Of a DNA stretch of 64,000 bases, positions 8,216 to 16,417 are shown one piece after another. This DNA comes from CAUYXS01 sp965248495. GTDB lineage: Bacteria > Chloroflexota > Dehalococcoidia > Lucifugimonadales > Australimonadaceae. Every line of letters begins with the position of its first letter. Position 1 is the stretch's first letter. The notes under the pieces are model-generated. The model ran no database searches. It worked only from the letters and a program-made list of their open reading frames with translations, and had not been told where the DNA came from. Position numbers and translations under genes: made by a program. The stretch lies in NCBI GenBank assembly GCA_965248495.1, contig CBDFJL010000003.1, positions 2,170,001 to 2,234,000 on the forward strand. The letters run 5' to 3'.

Positions 8216-9067
8216 CTTGCAATTGTCACCGACAGCACGGCGTCGTTGCCCGCGAGCATCGTTGCCGGCCTCCCGCTCTACACCGTCCCCTTCGAAGTCC
8301 ACCACGCGGGCCGCGTCTACTACGACGGTGTCGACATCGAGCCGTCGGCCTTCTATGAGATCCAGGCGCGGGGAGGGTCCGCACCCACGACGTCCGCGCC
8401 CCAGCCCGCCTCGTTCATCGATGCCTTCCGCAGGGCCGCGGAGCACTCGACCGACATCATCTGCCTGACGCTCGCCGCCAGCCTGAGCGCCGCGTACCGC
8501 TCAGCCGAACTCGCCCGCGACGAGGCGGCGACCGCCTTGCCGGGGGTCGACATCACGCTGGTGGACTCGCAGACGGCCGGCGTCGCCGAGGGGCTGGTGG
8601 CGCTCGAAGCTGCACGCCTGGCGAGCTCGGGCGCGGATCGCGCACGGACACTTGCCGCGATAGACAAGCGCATCGGCGACGTCTGGTTCGTCGGGTCCAT
8701 GGAGACGCTGTACTACGTCTGGAAAGGGGGCCGCGTGCCACGCGTAGCCATGTGGCTCGGCAACCTCCTCGGCGTAAAGCCTATCCTCGAGCTCGGCGCC
8801 GGCCGCATCGGCATGCTGGAGCGGCCTCGCACCAGCGCCCGAGCCCTGGACCGGCTGGTCGCTTTGGTAGCGAAGCGGCTCGACGGCAGGCCAGGCCGGA
8901 TCGCTGTGGCCCACGCGGGGGCGCCGGAGCGAGCCGGGAATCTGGCCCAGCGCCTCAACGACGAGCTCGCTCTCGTCGAGCTTTTCGTGACCGAGTTCAC
9001 GCCGGTCATCGGAGCGCATACGGGCCCTGGCCTCATCGGCTGCGCGGTCCACCCGGTTGAGCAATAG
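8216..9067 (+). CDS. DegV family (fatty-acid binding) protein, start codon unclear
   Basis: DegV proteins bind fatty acids and serve as FakB-like presenters to fatty acid kinase. The diagnostic N-terminus LAIVTDSTASLP is encoded from 8216, followed by LPLYTVPFEV, TSAPQPASFIDAFR, LAASLSAAYRSAE, VDSQTAGVAEGLV and the C-terminal VAHAGAPE and IGAHTGPGLIG. No ATG, GTG or TTG lies in this frame between the stop codons at 8063-8068 and the conserved residues. Candidates are CTG 8150, ATT 8222 (after AGGGG at 8211-8215), or TTG 8246, which would delete the TDSTAS strand. Either a non-standard start or an indel just upstream is implied. Confidence 0.85.
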   Translation, partial: LAIVTDSTASLPASIVAGLPLYTVPFEVHHAGRVYYDGVDIEPSAFYEIQARGGSAPTTSAPQPASFIDAFRRAAEHSTDIICLTLAASLSAAYRSAELARDEAATALPGVDITLVDSQTAGVAEGLVALEAARLASSGADRARTLAAIDKRIGDVWFVGSMETLYYVWKGGRVPRVAMWLGNLLGVKPILELGAGRIGMLERPRTSARALDRLVALVAKRLDGRPGRIAVAHAGAPERAGNLAQRLNDELALVELFVTEFTPVIGAHTGPGLIGCAVHPVEQ

Positions 9068-9108
9068 CCGGTTTCGGGATTCTTTCCCCGGGGCTTGGTC
9101 TCAGGCTC

Positions 9109-9190
9109 GTCCTTCGACAGGCTCAGGACGAACGGTTCGAGTGTGTGCGACACAGCGTTCGCTCATGCTGAGCCAGTCGAAGTATGAGCG
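9109..9190. repeat. repeat-derived hairpins between degV and pepA
   Basis: GTCCTTCGACAGGCTCAGGAC (9109-9129) is an imperfect palindrome, followed by a second hairpin-prone segment (GTTCGCTCATGCTGAGCCAG... to 9190). Both share the CAGGCTCAGGA / GCTGAGCC vocabulary of the interspersed repeats elsewhere in the window. No gene is seen in 9068-9306. Confidence 0.6.
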
Positions 9191-9306
9191 GCCTCCGAGC
9201 CGGGCTTTGCCCCTCGCCTCAGCTCAGAACAGGCCAAGGCACATGGCTGGCTCAGCCCCGGCGCGTGTGCGACACTCCAGCCAACTTTGAGAAGGAGACC
9301 AGGCGC

Positions 9307-10827
9307 ATGGTTATCGTCCGGGCCGCCGTTGGAGACATTACGAAGACGGAGGCCGACGCCGTCGTCGTCTCCCTGTTCGAAGGCGTCACCTCCCCGGCTG
9401 GCGGCACCGGCATGGTGGACCAGGCACTCGACGGCGCGATATCGAGCCTCATCGCCGACGGTGAGTTCAAGGGGAAGGAGGGCGAGGTCACTCGCATCCA
9501 CACCCTTGGCAAGCTACCGGTGAAGCGCGTCGTCATCGTGGGCCTCGGCAAGCAGGAGAGATTCGACGGACACGTCGTGCGCTCGGCCTCGGGGGCCGCG
9601 GCGCGTTTCCTGCGAAGGATCGGAGTCCGTAAGGCCGCGGCCCTGGCGCACGGGGCGGGCATCGGCGGTCTGGAGCCCCGCGAGGTGGCCCACGCGGTCG
9701 CGGAGGGCACCATCCTCGGGCTCTACCAGTTCAAGGCCTACAAGTCCTTCAATGGTGACGAGCCCGAGGCCGAGCTTGAAGAGCTGACGATCGTCGGGCA
9801 GGACGGATCGACTCTCGACGAGACGAACGCCGGCATCGCATCCGGAACGCTCATGGCCGATAGCGTCATGGTCACCAGGGACATGGTGAACGAGCCGGCC
9901 AACGTCGTGACCCCAACGCGCATGGCCGAGATCGCCACCGCGGTCGCGAAGGACAGCGGCCTGGCCATCACCGTCCTCGGGCGCGAGGACATGATCACGC
10001 ACGGCATGGGAGCCATGCTGGGCGTCGCGGCGGGCAGCGCCAACGAGCCGAAGCTGATCGTCATGGAGCACCTCGGCGACCCACAGCACCCCGACAACAA
10101 CGTCGCGCTGGTCGGCAAGGGAATCACGTTCGACACCGGCGGCATCTCGCTGAAACAGGCCGCGGGCATGGGGGACATGAAGGGCGACATGTCGGGCGGT
10201 GCCTCGGTCATTGGCGCCATGCGGGCGATCGGCCGCATGAAGCCGAGGATCAACGTCTTCGGCGTCGTGCCCGCGGTCGAGAACATGCCCGGCGGCAACG
10301 CGCAGCGCCCCGGCGACATCGTGCGCGCGATGAACGGCAAGACCATCGAGATCGACAACACCGACGCTGAGGGCCGGCTGGTGCTGGCGGACGCCATCGC
10401 CTACGTCATCAAAGAGAAGGGGGCGAAACGGGTCGTCGACATCGCAACGCTCACCGGCGCCGTGGTCGTCGCCCTAGGGCACGTGACCAGCGGCGTCATG
10501 GGCACGTCGCAGGAGATGGTGGACGCGGTGTTGGCCGCCAGCAAGTCCGTGGGCGAGAAGATGTGGCAGCTCCCGCTGTTCGACGAGTACAAAGAGCAGT
10601 ACAAGTCGGACTGGGCAGACTTCAAGAACACGGGTGGACGGCCGGCAGGCAGCATCACCGCCGCCCTCTTCATCTCGGAGTTCACCGAGGGCGCGGACTG
10701 GGTCCACCTGGACATCGCCGGGACGAACATGACCGACAAGGTGCGCGGCCACTTGGTCAAAGGGGCCACGGGCATCCCCATGCTCACGCTCACGAGGCTC
10801 GTTCAGGACTTGGCCAACGCGAAGTAA
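9307..10827 (+). CDS. pepA: leucyl aminopeptidase (M17)
   Basis: Cytosolic two-metal aminopeptidase that removes N-terminal residues from peptides. The M17 signature NTDAEGRLVLADA lies near residue 351; GKGITFDTGGISLK, GDMSGGASVIGAM and PAVENMPGG carry the metal ligands and catalytic Lys/Arg environment. The C-terminus HLDIAGT is also conserved. AAGGAG at 9292-9297 is 9 nt before ATG 9307, giving 506 residues, normal for the family. The frame extends upstream to 9184 without family residues. Confidence 0.95.
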   Translation: MVIVRAAVGDITKTEADAVVVSLFEGVTSPAGGTGMVDQALDGAISSLIADGEFKGKEGEVTRIHTLGKLPVKRVVIVGLGKQERFDGHVVRSASGAAARFLRRIGVRKAAALAHGAGIGGLEPREVAHAVAEGTILGLYQFKAYKSFNGDEPEAELEELTIVGQDGSTLDETNAGIASGTLMADSVMVTRDMVNEPANVVTPTRMAEIATAVAKDSGLAITVLGREDMITHGMGAMLGVAAGSANEPKLIVMEHLGDPQHPDNNVALVGKGITFDTGGISLKQAAGMGDMKGDMSGGASVIGAMRAIGRMKPRINVFGVVPAVENMPGGNAQRPGDIVRAMNGKTIEIDNTDAEGRLVLADAIAYVIKEKGAKRVVDIATLTGAVVVALGHVTSGVMGTSQEMVDAVLAASKSVGEKMWQLPLFDEYKEQYKSDWADFKNTGGRPAGSITAALFISEFTEGADWVHLDIAGTNMTDKVRGHLVKGATGIPMLTLTRLVQDLANAK

Positions 10828-10895
10828 TCGATGCCGACATTAGGCGGCTGGCGTTTGCGCAACCAGGCCGTGGCCACATAGAATGGCCAAGCGTG

Positions 10896-10971
10896 GTGGG
10901 CGTGGTCGAGGGGTTAAGACGCCAGGTTGTGGCCCTGGAGATCGAGGGTTCAATTCCCTCCGCTCACCCCA
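10896..10971 (+). tRNA. tRNA-His (GTG)
   Basis: Acceptor GTGGGCG (10896-10902) pairs with CGCTCAC (10961-10967). The anticodon arm CCAGG-TTGTGGC-CCTGG carries GTG at 10929-10931. The T-arm is GAGGG-TTCAATT-CCCTC. The base before the acceptor, G at 10895, can pair with discriminator C 10968, as the extra G-1:C73 pair of tRNA-His requires. CCA (10969-10971) is encoded. Confidence 0.95.
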
Positions 10972-11103
10972 TTCTGCTCCATCGCTCCTTGCCGTTGCCC
11001 ACCTTTTCGTCGACCACGCCAGGGTGACAGTTCCCAGCGATCCTTACTCTCTCGCCCATAACGCACGGCGGGCCCGGCGGCCAGCCGGGAGAGCGCCCGA
11101 ACG

Positions 11104-11898
11104 ATGCAGAAACGATGGCTCGTCGTCATAGCGCTCGCATTGTTGGCCGTGGCCGGGTGCGGCGGCGCCGATCCAACGCCAACTCCCACGGTTGCGGCGA
11201 CACCGACGCCGACGGTCGCGTCCACGCCAGCCCCAGCGGGCGACATTGGGGTTGGCAGCCAGTTCGTCGATGGCGGATGCCTGCCCGCGGCCCCCTTGGG
11301 CATCTCCGTAGGTGACAGCTGGTCCATGCACGGGCCGGTGACGCTCACGGGGGAGTTCCCCGGTGACATCCCGGAAGGCACCACGAGCCTGGCCGTCAGC
11401 TACGGCGTCACCGGGCTCCAAGACGGTAGCTGGGCACCGGCTGGTGGGTCATCACGCGAGGGTGAGGCACCGGTTCCCGTCGAGGATATGAACGTCGAGG
11501 TCCACTCGACGATCGAATGGCGGGACGACGGCGGGCTGCTGCTCCGGTCCGACGAGTCGGAGCTCTCAGGAGTGACCATCGCGGTCAACAACCTGAGCCC
11601 GGCGCTGACGCTGGACTGGGAGTGTCACCAAGCGGCCTGGATGGACGCGACTTCAGATCCGGGCTCCGAGGCGTCCACTGGGAAGCGGGTCCTCGCGTCA
11701 GGAGCGACGGCCATCGTCTTCTCACTCGTCACCACCGTGGACCTGCCGGACCAAAACGTCGAGCTGCGGGTTGAGCGCCACGTGGGCTACGACGAAGAGA
11801 CGGGCCGGGTCGCGCTGCAAGAGATGCGCAGCTCGGGTACCGTCGGCGGCGCGGCCTTCAGCCTACTCATGGTCCAAGAGTTGGACCCGGGGTCGTAG
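11104..11898 (+). CDS. predicted lipoprotein with Thr/Pro-rich linker
   Basis: 264 residues. A signal peptide ends in the lipobox LAVAGC (Cys near residue 19), followed by a low-complexity TPTPT/APA linker (residues ~24-48) of the kind that spaces a domain from the membrane. The remainder is a soluble extracellular domain with few Cys, which I do not recognise. It stands alone: tRNA-His lies before it and no gene follows for ~400 nt. Predicted location is the outer face of the cytoplasmic membrane. Confidence 0.75.
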   Translation: MQKRWLVVIALALLAVAGCGGADPTPTPTVAATPTPTVASTPAPAGDIGVGSQFVDGGCLPAAPLGISVGDSWSMHGPVTLTGEFPGDIPEGTTSLAVSYGVTGLQDGSWAPAGGSSREGEAPVPVEDMNVEVHSTIEWRDDGGLLLRSDESELSGVTIAVNNLSPALTLDWECHQAAWMDATSDPGSEASTGKRVLASGATAIVFSLVTTVDLPDQNVELRVERHVGYDEETGRVALQEMRSSGTVGGAAFSLLMVQELDPGS

Positions 11899-12297
11899 CC
11901 CCCGCCACGTCGAGCGCGTCGCGCCTCGCAAATGCGGCGAAGTTGCGGGCAGGCCCGACCAACGTTGGGGTAGCCAATTGGTAGAATGGCTACACGCCGC
12001 CAGCCGCATCGGCGTGCAGCGCGGCGCTCCGGCATCGAGGTTTGTTGCCCCGGTGGCGCATGGGGTGGAGACGATCGCATGTCGAGATCGACCGAGAAGG
12101 CAATGGCATCTTCGTACGACCTCACGCAGGTCACGCCGCACCTACTGCCCCGTACGGCTTCGAGCTTGCCGGGGGTACGGCCCACGAGCAAGACTCGAAC
12201 TGCTTCTTCGTGAGAAGGTAGGGGCGAAAGAGGTAGGGCGAAGTCCCTCCCGAGAGGCCGTACCACACGAGACCACGCCGCAAACATCATCTGCTAC
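11899..12297. other. intergenic stretch without recognisable gene
   Basis: Frames here show no family motif. GGGTAGCCAATTGGTAGAAT near 11965-11985 resembles a tRNA D-arm but no anticodon or T arm follows, so it is not called. The stretch ends at tRNA-Arg. Confidence 0.4.
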
Positions 12298-12373
12298 CCG
12301 CCTGTAGCTCAGTGGATAGAGCATCGGTCTTCGGAACCGAGGGTCGTGGGTTCGAATCCCACCGGGCGGGCCA
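12298..12373 (+). tRNA. tRNA-Arg (TCG)
   Basis: Acceptor CCGCCTG (12298-12304) pairs with CGGGCGG (12363-12369). The D-arm is GCTCAGTGGATAGAGC. The anticodon arm TCGGT-CTTCGGA-ACCGA gives anticodon TCG. The T-arm is GTGGG-TTCGAAT-CCCAC; discriminator G and an encoded CCA follow (12371-12373). It is the likely integration site for the decayed element to its right. Confidence 0.95.
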
Positions 12374-12761
12374 ATCCTTCCAGCGCATATTGGCCATGTA
12401 AACAAAGTCCCCGCTTGGGTCATACAAGCGGGGACTCATGGCGTTTGGTCACATATCGGTCACAGATGCTCGCAGAAGGCCGGCCGCTTGCTCCGACAAG
12501 GGAGTCTGCTTCTCGCTCTTAGCGTCAGCCCAAATCCCGGGTGCTCCGAAAGGAAATCGTTTGGGCGCAGTCTGCAGCCAGGCGTGTTCGCCAGCCCTTT
12601 GTTCTCGCACGTCGGCCTGAGCCCGTGATGGAGAAAAGTTCAGAACTCGTGATTGGCATGCCTGTGACCCGACCTCATCGGAATGGATACGCCGGCATTA
12701 GCGGCGGTTGGGCGGCGCCTAGCGAAGTTCCCGGGCGTCGCACGGAATAGACTGTCGCCCC
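12374..12761. other. intergenic stretch, possible integration scar
   Basis: Contains the perfect 12-bp inverted repeat AGTCCCCGCTTG (12406-12417) / CAAGCGGGGACT (12425-12436) with a 7-nt loop. The direct motif GGTCACATATCGGTCACA follows near 12449-12466. Read on the minus strand this gives CDRYVTKRHESPLV followed by a stop, a plausible 3' tail of an integrase frame. No intact gene is seen up to 12761. Confidence 0.45.
12748..12753 (+). promoter_or_regulatory. -10 element of the MFS gene at 12762 (leaderless)
   Basis: TAGACT at 12748-12753 ends 8 nt before ATG 12762, so transcription would start at or next to the initiation codon. No Shine-Dalgarno sequence is present. Confidence 0.45.
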
Positions 12762-14039
12762 ATGCGGTCCCCGGCCAATGCCATAGCTCGGCGCGCGCCG
12801 TTCTACTACGGATGGATCGTTACGGCCGTGGTCGGGTTGGCCATCTTCCCGACAGTCGCCTACCGGCCCGCCATCATCGGCCTGCTCTATCCACAGATGC
12901 AGGACTCCTTCGGATGGTCGAGGTCCTCCTTGGGCGGCGCGGTGTTGCTCGGTAGCGCGCTGGTCATCGTGGCCGCGCCGCTCGCGGGCAAGCTTGCCGA
13001 CAGGTACGGGGCGTGGCTCGTGCTGAACGTGGCCACGGTCGTGATGGGCATCTGCCTCATCGGGCTTGGCACGATCTCCCAACTGTGGGTTTTCTACCTG
13101 CTCTTCGGCATCGGCTATGCCGCGTTTGCTGGCGTCAACCGGGTCGGTATCACGTCGGCAATGGCGCAGTGGTTCGTCCGAAGACGCGGGACTGCCATGG
13201 GGTTCGTGACGTTGATGCTCGGGCTGGGTTTCGTCGTCATCCCCATCCTCGCGGAGCGGGTGCTGGACGCATCAGATTGGCGTGCGGCTTGGTACGCACT
13301 GGGGTTCCTCACGCTCGTCGTCGCCCTGCCAGCTGGTGTCCTTCTCTACCGCAATCGTCCCGCGGACGTGAGTCAGGCTCCGGACGGCGCGGCGCCGGAC
13401 GACACAGCAGCTGCGTTGGGCCGGACAGCGGCTGCAGACGAAGTGCAGTGGACAGCGGGCCAGGCTGTGAGGACACGGACCCTTTGGATGCTCGTGGCCT
13501 CCATCGCGCTCGTTGAGATGTCCCGCAACGGGGTTGGTATTCACATGATCGCGCACATGACAGAGCAGGGGATGTCACCTGCCTTCGCGGCGATATCGTT
13601 CAGCATCGCCGGCGTCACCATGGTGCCGATGAGCATCGGTCTGGGGCTGTTCGTGGACAAGGCGGGGGCTCGAGTCGCCTACGGTCTGGCCGCGTTGTCC
13701 GTTCTAGCGATGGGGGTGCTAGTCATCTTCGCCGGGTCCAACATCATGGCGGTGCCCATCGGCATAACCATGGGTATGGGGTCCGGTGGTGTCGACATGG
13801 TTATGCGCGTCATCTTCGCCAACTACTTTGGGCGCGCCTCCGCAGGGACCGTGATGGGAATCGTGACGCCGTTCATCGTCGTGTCGCTGGGACTGGGCGC
13901 ATTGATATCGGGCGTCCTGTACGACATCCAAGGAAGTTACGTCGCGGTGTTTTGGGCATGGATCGCCGTCACGGCTCTCGCGATCGTTATCCTCGTGCTC
14001 GTTCCGAACCCTCGCGGGCGAGCGGGCGCAGCCAGTTAG
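12762..14039 (+). CDS. MFS transporter (OFA/monocarboxylate-type)
   Basis: 425-residue major facilitator with about 12 hydrophobic segments. FYYGWIV near the start, GWSRSSLGGAVLLG, the loop motif GKLADRYGAW, RRRGTAMGF in the TM4-TM5 region and a charged central linker (VSQAPDGAAPDD) are typical of the oxalate:formate antiporter / monocarboxylate group. The substrate cannot be read from sequence. A related but not identical carrier lies at 29607. It sits between tRNA-Arg and an integrase remnant and may be cargo of a decayed island. No ribosome binding site is visible; the -10 hexamer sits just before the ATG. Confidence 0.85.
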   Translation: MRSPANAIARRAPFYYGWIVTAVVGLAIFPTVAYRPAIIGLLYPQMQDSFGWSRSSLGGAVLLGSALVIVAAPLAGKLADRYGAWLVLNVATVVMGICLIGLGTISQLWVFYLLFGIGYAAFAGVNRVGITSAMAQWFVRRRGTAMGFVTLMLGLGFVVIPILAERVLDASDWRAAWYALGFLTLVVALPAGVLLYRNRPADVSQAPDGAAPDDTAAALGRTAAADEVQWTAGQAVRTRTLWMLVASIALVEMSRNGVGIHMIAHMTEQGMSPAFAAISFSIAGVTMVPMSIGLGLFVDKAGARVAYGLAALSVLAMGVLVIFAGSNIMAVPIGITMGMGSGGVDMVMRVIFANYFGRASAGTVMGIVTPFIVVSLGLGALISGVLYDIQGSYVAVFWAWIAVTALAIVILVLVPNPRGRAGAAS

Positions 14040-14047
14040 GAAATCCC

Positions 14048-14081
14048 ATAGCTCAGCCAGCGGCCTGGTTGGCTGAGCTAT
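14048..14081. terminator. strong inverted repeat after the MFS gene
   Basis: ATAGCTCAGCCA (14048-14059) pairs perfectly with TGGCTGAGCTAT (14070-14081) around a 10-nt loop, 9 nt after the MFS stop. The following TTTCGTCG is only weakly T-rich. It probably acts as a terminator in both directions. Confidence 0.6.
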
Positions 14082-14292
14082 TTCGTCGTCGTCTCGCACC
14101 TAGGGGCGGCCGGTCATCAGCCCGTGTCCGACGGTCAGCCGTGTTCATGGTGGAGATGGAGGAGAGCCTATCTCCACCTCAAGCGAGACCCGAGTCATAC
14201 GTCAAGCGAGACCGGCACGGCCTCAAGGACTACGCGCCCGTTGACTGTCGTGCCATGTCATTCAATCGGTCTCGGCTCGACCGGGGGTCTCT

Positions 14293-14766
14293 CTAATCAA
14301 GGGCATGTTCCACGCTCCCTCGCGCCTCCTCGAAGCGAAGCGCAGCTTGCTCCTGTAGTCCCGGCAGCAAGTGCGAGTAGGTATCCAGGGTGATATTGAT
14401 CGTCGCGTGACCCAGTCGCTCCTGAACGACCTTCGGATGCACCCCAGCTTTCAACATCAAGCTCGCGTGGGTGTGGCGCAGGTCGTGCAGCCGTACGGTG
14501 ATCCCTTGCGCCCGCGCGAGCCTTCGCCAAGCCTGGGATACGGATCCGGGGAGCATGGGGGTGCCGTCCAACCGCGTGAACACGAGCGCGTCGGCCGGGA
14601 GGGCGGGCCGGCCTAGCGGCAGCCGTTCGCCTTCGACCCGCTGGCGATGTTCGCGTAGGGCAAGGACTGAGGTTGGTGGCAGCGGAATGGCACGCCGGCC
14701 CTTCGCGGTCTTGGGTTCCTCGAATAGCAACGTCACGTCTCGGAGTTCCGTGAGCTCGCGGCGCAT
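14293..14766 (-). pseudogene. tyrosine recombinase/integrase, C-terminal fragment
   Basis: 157 residues that match only the C-terminal half of phage-type tyrosine integrases: LFEEPKTAKGRRAIPLP, VFTRLDGTP, the catalytic box HDLRHTHASLMLKAG (H and R), LGHATINITLDTYSHL (H and the nucleophile Tyr). The N-terminal core-binding domain and the first catalytic Arg are absent, and the sequence upstream on the minus strand (14767-14940) does not continue the family. It is therefore 5'-truncated and presumably inactive. It points toward tRNA-Arg(TCG) 2 kb away. Confidence 0.8.
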
Positions 14767-14898
14767 ATGGACTACTCCAGCCGTGAGACCACTCTATCGC
14801 CCTCTCCCCTCCGAAAAAGTGTTTCGCCTCAACCTCGGTCGGCCTCACCAACGGCTCACTGAGGCGCTCGGCTACCCATAGGTCCAGCTCCGAGGCTT

Positions 14899-14928
14899 TT
14901 GACGCGCCTCGGCCGGTTGCCGTACTCT
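14899..14928 (+). promoter_or_regulatory. sigma70-type promoter of the amidase gene
   Basis: TTGACG (14899-14904) and TACTCT (14923-14928) are separated by 18 bp. The start point would be near 14935, leaving a leader of about 7 nt before ATG 14942 and no room for a ribosome binding site. Confidence 0.55.
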
Positions 14929-14941
14929 CCACCGGCCCACC

Positions 14942-16327
14942 ATGGCCGACGACCTCCACTACCGCACCATCGCCGATGCCGCCCGAGCCATTCAGGCCCG
15001 CGAGCTCTCGCCGGTCGAATTGACGGAAGCACACCTACGCCGCATCGAGGCGCTGGACGCGACGCTGGGCGCCTACATCACCGTCACGGCGGACCTCGCC
15101 ATGGCGGCGGCCCGAGAAGCCGAGGACGCCGTCGGCCGGGGCGACTATCGGGGGCCACTCCATGGCATTCCGCTCGGGCTGAAGGACCTCATCGACACCG
15201 CCGGCATCCCGACGACGTGGGGAACGGGCTGGCGCCGGGGGGTCGCGGCGCAGCAGGACGCTGTGGTCACGAAGCGCCTCGCGGATGCGGGGGCCGTGCT
15301 GCTTGGCAAGCACGCCCTTCTTGAGTTCGCCATGGGCGGCGTCGATCACAACCCTCACTATGGGTACGCGCGAAACCCCTGGAACGCGGGCTACTTCTCT
15401 GGCGGCAGCAGCAGTGGCACCGGCGTCGCGGTGAGCGCGGGGTTGGCCGCCGGTGGCTTGGGCACCGATACCGGCGGGTCGGTCCGCCAGCCCGCCTCCT
15501 ACTGCGGGATCGTCGGCTTGAAGCCGACCAATGGCCTCGTAAACATGAACGGAATCTTCCCTATGTCGGTGTCCTGCGACACCGTCGGTCCGATGACGCG
15601 CACCGTCGAGGACAATGCCTTGCTGCTGGAGGGGATGCTGGGCGCGCAGGCCGGGCCTTACATCGGCGCGCTGGCGAACGCCACCCTCGACGGGCTGCGC
15701 GTCGGCGTCCCTCGCGCGTGGATCGAGCGGGACGCCGATGCGGGGGCTATCGCGGTCCTCGACGAGGCCCTAGGGGTCTTCGCCGACGCCGGCGCCGAAA
15801 TCGTTGAGGTCTCGCTCATGCCTGACGACGAAACCAACACGGCGTATCGAGGTGTCGCCTACTTCGAAGCCGCCGCGACACACAAGCCCTACCTTGTCGA
15901 GCACGCCAACGACTATGGTCCGCACGTCCGCCGACGCATCGACGACGGCCTCACCATCACAGCGGCCGCCAACGCGGAGGCCAAGGCGGCGGCGAGCCGC
16001 CTCGCACGCGAAGCCGAACGGGCTGTCGCCGGCGTCGACGTGATCGCGCTGCCGACACAGCCCACACCCGCGCCCCGGTTTGGCCAGGACCAGGTCACCA
16101 TCGCCGGGCAGGTCTTCGAGATGGTCGTGGTGCGAGGCCGGTTCACCATCCCATTCAACGTCTACGGCTGGCCCGCGCTCTCCGTCCCCGCGGGGTTTGC
16201 CGGCGACGGTCTGCCGGTCGGCCTGCAGCTGGCGGCCCTGCCTGGGCGGGACGCCCGGCTCCTCGCGGCCGGCCACGCCTATCAGGCCCTGACCGACTGG
16301 CACCTGCGGCACCCACCAGTTGACTAG
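14942..16327 (+). CDS. amidase signature family protein
   Basis: 461-residue amidohydrolase of the Ser-cisSer-Lys family. Catalytic Lys is in GIPLGLKDLIDTAG (near residue 80), the cis-Ser in the Gly/Ser loop SGGSSSGTGVAV (~154-165), and the nucleophile Ser in GTDTGGSVRQPA (~178). GLKPTNGLV and the C-terminal GLPVGLQLAA are also conserved. It is a stand-alone gene with no gatC/gatB neighbours, so a catabolic or detoxifying amidase is more likely than the tRNA amidotransferase subunit. The substrate is unknown. Confidence 0.9.
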   Translation: MADDLHYRTIADAARAIQARELSPVELTEAHLRRIEALDATLGAYITVTADLAMAAAREAEDAVGRGDYRGPLHGIPLGLKDLIDTAGIPTTWGTGWRRGVAAQQDAVVTKRLADAGAVLLGKHALLEFAMGGVDHNPHYGYARNPWNAGYFSGGSSSGTGVAVSAGLAAGGLGTDTGGSVRQPASYCGIVGLKPTNGLVNMNGIFPMSVSCDTVGPMTRTVEDNALLLEGMLGAQAGPYIGALANATLDGLRVGVPRAWIERDADAGAIAVLDEALGVFADAGAEIVEVSLMPDDETNTAYRGVAYFEAAATHKPYLVEHANDYGPHVRRRIDDGLTITAAANAEAKAAASRLAREAERAVAGVDVIALPTQPTPAPRFGQDQVTIAGQVFEMVVVRGRFTIPFNVYGWPALSVPAGFAGDGLPVGLQLAALPGRDARLLAAGHAYQALTDWHLRHPPVD

Positions 16328-16355
16328 TCAGGCTCACGCCGGTCGGGCAATAAAA

Positions 16356-16388
16356 GAGCGGCAGCCCGCGTCATGCGGACTGCCGCTC
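16356..16388. terminator. bidirectional terminator between amidase and archaellin
   Basis: GAGCGGCAG (16356-16364) pairs with CTGCCGCTC (16380-16388). The stem is preceded by TAAAA on the plus strand, which reads as a T-run for the convergent archaellin transcript, so the element can serve both genes. Confidence 0.7.
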
Positions 16389-16417
16389 GACCCCGCAGGG
16401 GTCAACTGCCAGTGCTA

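Noticed and set aside
11964..11990. D-arm-like sequence suggesting a tRNA
   Set aside because: No anticodon arm, T arm or matching acceptor follows in the next 80 nt.
12142..12423. minus-strand frame containing GGIRTHDPRFRRP
   Set aside because: This is the well-known spurious translation of the antisense strand of a tRNA-Arg gene; the tRNA at 12298-12373 explains it.
14297..15034. 245-codon minus-strand frame overlapping the integrase fragment
   Set aside because: It reads a different frame from the integrase motifs and shows no family residues.
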